Below the pieces are notes generated by a model. That model was not told the origin of the DNA. It saw nothing but the letters and a program-made list of their open reading frames with translations, and did not search any database. Positions 59,067-64,000 of a stretch of DNA of 64,000 nt are shown here, piece by piece. The first letter of the stretch is position 1, and each line of letters starts with the position of its first letter. The stretch is from Pedobacter cryoconitis (GTDB lineage: Bacteria; Bacteroidota; Bacteroidia; Sphingobacteriales; Sphingobacteriaceae). Location of the stretch: NCBI GenBank assembly GCA_019352875.1, contig JAAAFW010000006.1:1519462-1583461 (forward strand). Direction: 5' to 3'. Made by a program: the position numbers and the translations under genes.

Positions 59067-60839
59067 ATGTCAAAAATTACGGGTGATGCATTTAATGTAA
59101 GTTTACTGAAAAGGGTCTTTCAGTACGTTAAACCCTATAGGCGTATTTTTATCTGGTCTGTCATTCTGACGATTTTACTGGCATTGCTAGCGCCGGTTCG
59201 TCCGTTTCTGATTAAATATACGCTCGATCATTATATCCTGAAAGGGGAATACAACGGGCTTTTACTGATGACCATTGTCATGCTGGTGCTGCTAGTATTG
59301 CAGAGTGTGGTACAATACAGCCATACTTTACTCACCAATACGCTGGGGCAATCGGCCATCCGCGATCTTCGGATCAATGTATTTAATCATATCAGCCGGT
59401 TAAAACTAAAGTATTTTGATAAGACACCAATCGGACAGCTGATCACCAGAACTGTTTCAGATCTGGAGACAATCTCTGATATTTTCTCTGAAGGCCTGAT
59501 CGTGATTATAGGAGATATCTTGCAGGTTATTGTCATTATCGGTGTAATGTTTTATGCTGACTGGGAACTTACTGTCGTTGTATTATTACCTATGCCAATT
59601 TTAATGATCGCTACATCTGTTTTTCAGAAAGCCATTAAATCTGCTTTTCAGGAGATCAGGTCAGAAGTTTCTAACCTGAATACTTATCTGCAGGAACATA
59701 TCACCGGAATTTCGATTATCCAGTATTTTGCACGGGAAAAACAGGAGTACCGCAAATTTGTACAAATCAATAAAAGGTACAGGGATGCTAATATCCGGTC
59801 GAACTGGTACTATTCTATATTTTTCCCGGTTGTGGAGATTATTTCAGCGATGTCACTTGGGCTGCTGGTGTGGTATGGTTCTAAAAGTATACTCGCTAAA
59901 CCACTGGACGTGACGCCAGGTACCATTGCAGAATTTATCCTTTATATCGGTATGCTCTTCCGCCCGATCCGCGAACTTGCAGATAAATTCAATACCCTTC
60001 AGATGGGCATGGTCGGAGCAGAACGTGTGTTTAAAGTATTGGATACGCAGGAAATGACGGTGAATGAAGGAACCCTCCAGCCCGCGGCAATGGCAGGAAA
60101 TATCCGCTTTGACAAGGTTTGGTTCTCCTACGTAGAAGGGCAGCATGTACTGCGTGATCTGAGCTTTGAGGTAAAGGCCGGGCAAACGGTCGCATTGGTC
60201 GGTGCCACAGGTGCAGGAAAGTCTTCGACTATAAATATTTTAAATCGTTTTTATGAAATCAGCAGCGGGGAAGTTACCATAGATGGCCATCCGATAAGGG
60301 AGTATGAATTGAGCTACCTGCGTGGACATATCGCTACTGTATTACAGGATGTTTTCCTGTTTTCTGATACTATCTATAATAATATTACATTAAATAATCC
60401 GGATATCGGCATGGATCAGGTTGTGGATGCGGCTCAAAAAGTCGGTGCCCATGACTTTATTATGCAGTTGCCGGGTGGTTATCAATACAATGTAATGGAG
60501 CGTGGCGCCACACTTTCTGCGGGACAGGCACAGCTCATTTCATTCATCAGGGCGTTGGTTCACAACCCCTCAATTCTGGTGTTGGATGAGGCTACTTCAT
60601 CTGTTGATACGGAGACCGAAATGCTTATTCAGCACGCCATAGACAACCTGATGAAGGATCGCACCTCGATTGTCATCGCTCACCGTCTCTCTACTATTCA
60701 GAAAGCAGATCAGATAATTGTACTGGAAAAGGGCGAGATTATGGAGAAGGGAACGCACCAGGAATTATTGAAAATAGACGGCTACTATAAACGTTTGTAT
60801 GATCTTCAGTTCCATTCAGGCGGGATAGTGAAATCTTAA
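59067..60839 (+). CDS. ABC exporter, fused permease and ATPase (MsbA-like)
   Basis: The protein (590 residues) has a six-helix ABC1 transmembrane domain (about residues 20-320) with the EAA-like and coupling parts (LKLKYFDKTPIGQLITRTVS, LQEHITGISIIQYFAREKQE). The ATPase domain carries Walker A LVGATGAGKSSTINILNRFY, Q-loop VLQDVFLF, signature TLSAGQAQLISFIRAL, Walker B ILVLDEATSSVD and the H-loop VIAHRLSTI. It functions as a homodimer exporting lipids or drugs; MsbA-like lipid A flipping is possible but not shown. It lies directly after truA. Confidence 0.93.
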   Translation: MSKITGDAFNVSLLKRVFQYVKPYRRIFIWSVILTILLALLAPVRPFLIKYTLDHYILKGEYNGLLLMTIVMLVLLVLQSVVQYSHTLLTNTLGQSAIRDLRINVFNHISRLKLKYFDKTPIGQLITRTVSDLETISDIFSEGLIVIIGDILQVIVIIGVMFYADWELTVVVLLPMPILMIATSVFQKAIKSAFQEIRSEVSNLNTYLQEHITGISIIQYFAREKQEYRKFVQINKRYRDANIRSNWYYSIFFPVVEIISAMSLGLLVWYGSKSILAKPLDVTPGTIAEFILYIGMLFRPIRELADKFNTLQMGMVGAERVFKVLDTQEMTVNEGTLQPAAMAGNIRFDKVWFSYVEGQHVLRDLSFEVKAGQTVALVGATGAGKSSTINILNRFYEISSGEVTIDGHPIREYELSYLRGHIATVLQDVFLFSDTIYNNITLNNPDIGMDQVVDAAQKVGAHDFIMQLPGGYQYNVMERGATLSAGQAQLISFIRALVHNPSILVLDEATSSVDTETEMLIQHAIDNLMKDRTSIVIAHRLSTIQKADQIIVLEKGEIMEKGTHQELLKIDGYYKRLYDLQFHSGGIVKS

Positions 60840-60872
60840 GTTTCTTTCTTTTTATTATTGTGACAAATAGGA

Positions 60873-60903
60873 TTTGGCATTCCATTCAATAATCTTAGAT
60901 TTG
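60873..60903 (+). promoter_or_regulatory. Promoter of sucD
   Basis: TTTG (60873-60876), 19 nt, TAGATTTG (60896-60903): an exact match to the Bacteroidota promoter consensus, 19 nt before the sucD ATG. Confidence 0.85.
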
Positions 60904-60922
60904 CATAAAAAAAAATAGATAC

Positions 60923-61795
60923 ATGAGTGTTTTAGTAAATAAAGATTCGAAAGTAATTGTACAAGGTTTTACCGGAAATGAAGGTACTTACCATGCTTCA
61001 CAAATGATAGAATACGGAACTAATGTAGTTGGCGGGGTTACTCCTGGTAAGGGCGGACAAACTCATCTGGAAAGACCGGTTTTTAACACGGTTAAAGATG
61101 CGGTTGATCAAGCTGGCGCTAATGTATCTATCATCTTTGTTCCACCAGCATTTGCTGCGGACGCTATCATGGAAGCTGCTGAAGCTGGAATTAAAGTTAT
61201 TGTATGTATTACTGAAGGTATCCCTACAAAGGATATGATTCAGGTTAAAGAATATATTGCTGATAAAGACTGCCGTTTAATCGGTCCTAACTGTCCTGGT
61301 ATCATTACTGCTGACGAAGCTAAAATTGGTATTATGCCAGGCTTTATCTTCAAAAAAGGTACAGTTGGTGTTGTTTCTAAATCAGGAACGCTTACTTATG
61401 AAGCAGTTGACCAGGTTGTTAAAGCTGGTTTAGGTATCACTACCGCTATCGGTATTGGTGGTGACCCGATCATTGGTACTACAACCAAACAAGCGGTTGA
61501 ATTACTGATGAACGATCCTGAAACTGAAGGTATCATCATGATTGGTGAGATCGGTGGTGGTATGGAAGCTGAAGCTGCTTTATGGATTAAAGAAAATGGT
61601 ACAAAACCAGTTGTAGGTTTTATCGCCGGACAAACAGCTCCTGCAGGCCGTAGAATGGGTCATGCTGGTGCAATTGTTGGTGGTGCTGACGATACTGCTG
61701 CTGCCAAAATGAAAATTATGGCTGAGTGTGGTATCCGTGTAGTAGAAAGTCCTGCTGAAATCGGTGCAGCTATGGCTGAACTGCTTAAAAAATAG
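60923..61795 (+). CDS. sucD: Succinyl-CoA ligase, alpha subunit
   Basis: SucD (290 residues) with SucC interconverts succinyl-CoA and succinate with substrate-level phosphorylation in the TCA cycle. The CoA-binding N-terminus is [20 protein letters not shown] with [13 protein letters not shown]. The ligase domain has [19 protein letters not shown] and [18 protein letters not shown]. The phosphorylated His is in [20 protein letters not shown]. sucC is not adjacent, so the two subunits are encoded apart. Confidence 0.97.
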   Translation: MSVLVNKDSKVIVQGFTGNEGTYHASQMIEYGTNVVGGVTPGKGGQTHLERPVFNTVKDAVDQAGANVSIIFVPPAFAADAIMEAAEAGIKVIVCITEGIPTKDMIQVKEYIADKDCRLIGPNCPGIITADEAKIGIMPGFIFKKGTVGVVSKSGTLTYEAVDQVVKAGLGITTAIGIGGDPIIGTTTKQAVELLMNDPETEGIIMIGEIGGGMEAEAALWIKENGTKPVVGFIAGQTAPAGRRMGHAGAIVGGADDTAAAKMKIMAECGIRVVESPAEIGAAMAELLKK

Positions 61796-61814
61796 TTTTT
61801 GGATTTTGATCCTT

Positions 61815-61853
61815 AAAAAACCTTTCCGGCAAATCCGGAAAGGTTTTTTTTTG
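61815..61853 (+). terminator. Intrinsic terminator after sucD
   Basis: CCTTTCCGG (61821-61829) and CCGGAAAGG (61835-61843) pair with a 5-nt loop, then nine T. Confidence 0.95.
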
Positions 61854-61954
61854 TGCTGTAATTAAATCCGGAAGTTTGCGTTAGCCGTATATGAAAAGAC
61901 ACGGGAAGCCGTTGGAATCCGGTTTGTTCATTCCTTTAAAACAATTACATACAT

Positions 61955-62443
61955 ATGAAACGTTTAAGTTCAATAATCAATAATTTAGTGCTGTTTGCCG
62001 GATTGCTTTTGTTAGGTAGTCTGCAGGCATGTGCCCAGAAACCTGCTCAGGTTCCGGTTAAAAAAAATACGAATGCTATGGAATGGAATAAATTAACCAA
62101 GGAAGAAGAAGATGTAATTGTCCGCAAAGGGACCGAGTATCCGGGAACGGGTGAATTACTCAATAATACGGCGAAAGGTACTTATACCTGTAAAAGATGT
62201 AATGCACCATTATACCGTTCTGAGACGAAATTTGATGCGCATTGCGGCTGGCCAAGCTTCGATGACGAAATCAAGGGTGCTGTATTGCGTATACCTGATG
62301 CTGACGGGTCACGTACTGAAATCGTATGTGCAAACTGTAAAGCCCACCTCGGACACGTATTCGTCGGAGAAGGGTTTACTGCTAAAAGTACACGTCATTG
62401 TGTCAACTCAATCTCTATGAATTTCGTCCCTGACGCTAAATAA
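61955..62443 (+). CDS. msrB: Peptide-methionine (R)-S-oxide reductase MsrB, lipoprotein form
   Basis: The protein has 162 residues. Its N-terminus is a lipoprotein signal (LLLLGSLQACAQ, lipobox LQAC), so the enzyme is probably anchored in the envelope and repairs oxidised methionines outside the cytoplasm. The MsrB domain has WNKLTKEEEDVIVRKGTEYP, GTYTCKRCNAPLYRSETKFD, HCGWPSFDDEI, CANCKAHLGHVFVGEG and the catalytic Cys in TRHCVNSISM. The zinc CxxC pairs are CKRC and CANC. Terminator follows. Confidence 0.95.
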   Translation: MKRLSSIINNLVLFAGLLLLGSLQACAQKPAQVPVKKNTNAMEWNKLTKEEEDVIVRKGTEYPGTGELLNNTAKGTYTCKRCNAPLYRSETKFDAHCGWPSFDDEIKGAVLRIPDADGSRTEIVCANCKAHLGHVFVGEGFTAKSTRHCVNSISMNFVPDAK

Positions 62444-62462
62444 ATCAGGTTCCTAATTACGT

Positions 62463-62496
62463 AAATACCCGATGATCAGTTCATTGGGTATTTTTG
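62463..62496 (+). terminator. Terminator after msrB
   Basis: AAATACCC (62463-62470) pairs with GGGTATTT (62486-62493); inside, ATGA pairs with TCAT. T-rich sequence follows. Confidence 0.8.
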
Positions 62497-62553
62497 TCTT
62501 GGAAGGGTAGGTATTTTTTGTTTACCTTTAGCCCTTCACCAATAAAAAAGTAT

Positions 62554-62937
62554 ATGAAATATTGTTTGCTTTTATGCAGCATATTCCTGTTTTTGAAAGT
62601 TCAGGCGCAGGAAGATACTACAGGGTTAGACAGTACAGCAACTATAAAAACCGGTCTCGCGACTTACTATCACAGAAAGTTTGAAGGCCGCAGAACTTCC
62701 AGTGGTGTCCGGTACCGTAAGAGTCGTTTCACGGCTGCTCATCGTTCTCTTCCTTTTGGAACGCTGGTTACAGTTACCAATTTGAGTAACGGAAAAACAG
62801 TCAAGGTAAAAATAAACGATCGTGGTCCTTTTACCAGAAAATACATTATAGATGTTTCTGAGAGTGCCGCGAAAGAGATAGGCATTTATGGCAAAGGCCA
62901 CTCTAAAGTGAAAATCTCCTACGACTTCGAATCTTGA
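62554..62937 (+). CDS. RlpA-like septal ring lytic transglycosylase family protein
   Basis: The protein has 127 residues from ATG 62554; the longer in-frame ATG at 62494 is not preceded by a signal peptide and is unlikely. The signal peptide is MKYCLLLCSIFLFLKVQAQE. The double-psi beta-barrel (DPBB) domain covers most of the rest: TGLATYYHRKFEGRRTSSG, FTAAHRSLPFGTLVTVTNLS, GKTVKVKINDRGPFT and IIDVSESAAKEIGI. There is no SPOR domain, unlike E. coli RlpA. It probably acts on peptidoglycan glycan strands in the envelope. Confidence 0.88.
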   Translation: MKYCLLLCSIFLFLKVQAQEDTTGLDSTATIKTGLATYYHRKFEGRRTSSGVRYRKSRFTAAHRSLPFGTLVTVTNLSNGKTVKVKINDRGPFTRKYIIDVSESAAKEIGIYGKGHSKVKISYDFES

Positions 62938-63005
62938 TTTCCTAAATACATACACTTTCATAATCCAAATCTGATCCGTAAATAATCTGTCAGTTTTTCT
63001 CACAG

Positions 63006-63034
63006 TGTGGATAACTACGCCCGCTTGTGAACAA
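63006..63034 (-). promoter_or_regulatory. Two DnaA-box-like sites upstream of nrdB
   Basis: TGTGGATAA (63006-63014) is the reverse complement of TTATCCACA, a perfect DnaA box. TGTGAACAA (63026-63034) is the reverse complement of TTGTTCACA, with one mismatch to the consensus. They are 20 bp apart in the same orientation, about 30-50 bp upstream of the promoter-like box. DnaA control of nrd genes is known in E. coli. Confidence 0.55.
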
Positions 63035-63043
63035 CTATTGCTA

Positions 63044-63072
63044 TTGTTTGAAAGTCGCAGGGATTATATTTG
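63044..63072 (+). promoter_or_regulatory. Candidate nrdB promoter
   Basis: TTG (63044-63046), 18 nt, TATATTTG (63065-63072) resembles the Bacteroidota consensus; the spacer is 1 nt shorter than usual. Confidence 0.55.
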
Positions 63073-63148
63073 TTTATAACAAAAGTAACCGGGGGTTAGT
63101 CCGTTGTTTACGTGTAAACGTTTAATTGTTAAATCATTAAGTTTTTCT

Positions 63149-63241
63149 ATGCCAGCTTCACGTTTTAAAAAATCTACTCTGCCTTCCGAAGGACTGAACG
63201 TAGTGGTGAAGCAATGCCGGAAAGACACCAAAAAAAAATAA
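63149..63241 (+). CDS. Possible 30-residue leader peptide upstream of nrdB
   Basis: An ATG at 63149 opens [20 protein letters not shown], then [10 protein letters not shown] and a stop 5 nt before the nrdB ATG. The peptide is basic and not recognised. It may be a leader peptide or chance; only the tight spacing to nrdB and the position after the promoter argue for it. Confidence 0.3.
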   Translation: MPASRFKKSTLPSEGLNVVVKQCRKDTKKK

Positions 63242-63246
63242 ATCCT

Positions 63247-64000
63247 ATGGTAGAAGAAGAAGAAGTATTACTGAGAGAAAATAAAGACCGTTTTGTGCTT
63301 TTGCCCATCAAGTATCCTGAAATCTGGGAGATGTACAAAAAGAGCGAAGCCAGTTTCTGGACCGCTGAGGAAATTGATCTTTCTGACGATCAGAAACACT
63401 GGGATAATCTGAATGATGGTGAGCGCCACTTCATTTCTCATATTCTGGCCTTCTTTTCTGCAAGCGATGGTATTGTAAACGAAAATCTGGCTGTAAACTT
63501 CATGAGTGAGGTGCAGTTACCAGAAGCGCGTTGTTTTTATGGGTTCCAGATCATGATGGAAAACATCCATTCCGAGACCTACGCTTTGCTGATTGATACA
63601 TATATTAAAGATGAAGCTGAGAAAGACAGGCTTTTCCATGCAATAGATACTGTTCCCTGCGTTAAGAAAAAAGCCGAGTGGGCACTGCGCTGGATCGATA
63701 ACGGAAATTTTGCAGAAAGACTGGTTGCATTTGCTGCTGTTGAAGGTATTTTCTTTAGCGGAAGTTTCTGTTCAATCTTCTGGCTGAAAAAACGTGGTCT
63801 GATGCCTGGGCTTACATTTAGTAATGAGTTGATTTCCAGAGATGAGGGGATGCATTGTGAATTCGCCTGCCTGCTGTACAAAATGCTAAAAAACAGGTTG
63901 TCTCAGGAAGCAGTACATGGTATCATCAAAAATGCAGTTGAAATTGAAAAGGAATTTGTAACAGATGCCCTGCCTGTAGCTTTAATCGGTATGAATGCCA
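63247..64000 (+). CDS. nrdB: Ribonucleoside-diphosphate reductase, class Ia small subunit (3' end outside window)
   Basis: I translated this from ATG 63247; 251 codons are visible. NrdB houses the diiron-tyrosyl radical for deoxyribonucleotide synthesis. Seen are the iron ligand Asp ([13 protein letters not shown], about residue 74), the pair Glu/His and the radical Tyr in [13 protein letters not shown] (Glu105, His108, Tyr112), and [44 protein letters not shown] and [15 protein letters not shown]. This is strikingly close to eukaryotic R2 (RRM2) proteins, as is usual for Bacteroidota. nrdA is not visible. Confidence 0.96.
   Translation, partial: MVEEEEVLLRENKDRFVLLPIKYPEIWEMYKKSEASFWTAEEIDLSDDQKHWDNLNDGERHFISHILAFFSASDGIVNENLAVNFMSEVQLPEARCFYGFQIMMENIHSETYALLIDTYIKDEAEKDRLFHAIDTVPCVKKKAEWALRWIDNGNFAERLVAFAAVEGIFFSGSFCSIFWLKKRGLMPGLTFSNELISRDEGMHCEFACLLYKMLKNRLSQEAVHGIIKNAVEIEKEFVTDALPVALIGMNA

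Larger units (their letters stand above)
62938..63246. other. Intergenic region before nrdB
   Basis: These 309 bases hold two DnaA-box-like sites (63006-63014 and 63026-63034), a promoter-like TATATTTG (63065-63072) and a possible 30-codon frame (63149-63241). No terminator is obvious after the RlpA-like gene. Confidence 0.6.

Noticed and set aside
62494..62553. Upstream extension of the RlpA-like protein
   Set aside because: The longer start would bury the signal peptide behind 20 residues and overlaps the msrB terminator.
1..64000. tRNA or rRNA genes, insertion sequences, prophage or toxin-antitoxin pairs
   Set aside because: No tRNA-like cloverleaf, transposase, integrase or terminal repeats were seen in the gaps, most of which are short.

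Overview
The window reads as a chromosomal segment of a Bacteroidota bacterium, most likely Sphingobacteriaceae and close to Pedobacter. The reasons are the phylum promoter signature (TTTG or TTG, 18-20 nt spacer, TAnnTTTG) in front of several operons, rare Shine-Dalgarno sites, families largely confined to the phylum (DUF2027, DUF4293, DUF5606, Porin_10-type porin), a eukaryote-like class Ia NrdB and a mitochondrial-type aconitase. I see no phage, insertion sequence, CRISPR array, rRNA or tRNA. Assignment to genus is inference from recognised families; no search was run.

Layout. 1-2056: partial YbdG-like mechanosensitive channel and a DUF2027 protein on the minus strand, then a VF530-type small protein. 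2057-2487: an intergenic region with a large 11-bp-periodic inverted repeat and the rpsL promoter. 2488-21919: the translation superoperon (rpsL-rpsG-fusA-rpsJ, rplC through rpmD, rplO-secY-map-infA-rpmJ, rpsM-rpsK-rpsD-rpoA-rplQ). It is interrupted by one inverted membrane/coiled-coil gene between rpsJ and rplC and punctuated by hairpins and internal promoters. 21996-29035: a methyltransferase, dnaK, a sugar-nucleotidyltransferase, an M42 peptidase and a porin. 29222-31914: a small secreted protein, a SulP anion transporter and a beta-carbonic anhydrase, a probable bicarbonate-handling unit. 31997-41585: pruA, the overlapping lpxK/purine nucleoside phosphorylase/porin run, a cyclophilin, a DUF5606 protein, rlmH with a tiny membrane protein, and a membrane-anchored MutS-like ATPase. 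41672-50563: GH1 glucosidase, aconitase, polysaccharide deacetylase, TolC plus membrane-fusion adaptor, gpsA and a small secreted protein. 50797-64000: TonB-dependent receptor, gamma-glutamyltransferase, a second periodic palindrome, DEAD-box helicase, DUF4293 protein, truA, an MsbA-like ABC exporter, sucD, a lipoprotein MsrB, an RlpA-like protein and the start of nrdB.

How the genes work together. Most of the window is core information processing: ribosomal proteins, EF-G, IF-1, RNA polymerase alpha, Sec translocation, methionine aminopeptidase, the DnaK chaperone, RNA helicase and rRNA/tRNA modification. The rest is central metabolism (aconitase, succinyl-CoA ligase, proline catabolism, G3P dehydrogenase, purine salvage), envelope construction (LpxK, MsbA-like exporter, RlpA) and outer-membrane nutrient uptake. 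No clearly novel multi-gene system is present. The most interesting signals are the two 11-bp-periodic palindromic intergenic elements, the structured RNA elements in the ribosomal-protein operons, the porin/small protein/SulP/carbonic anhydrase cassette, two DnaA-box-like sites before nrdB, and a terminator placed almost on top of the gpsA start.
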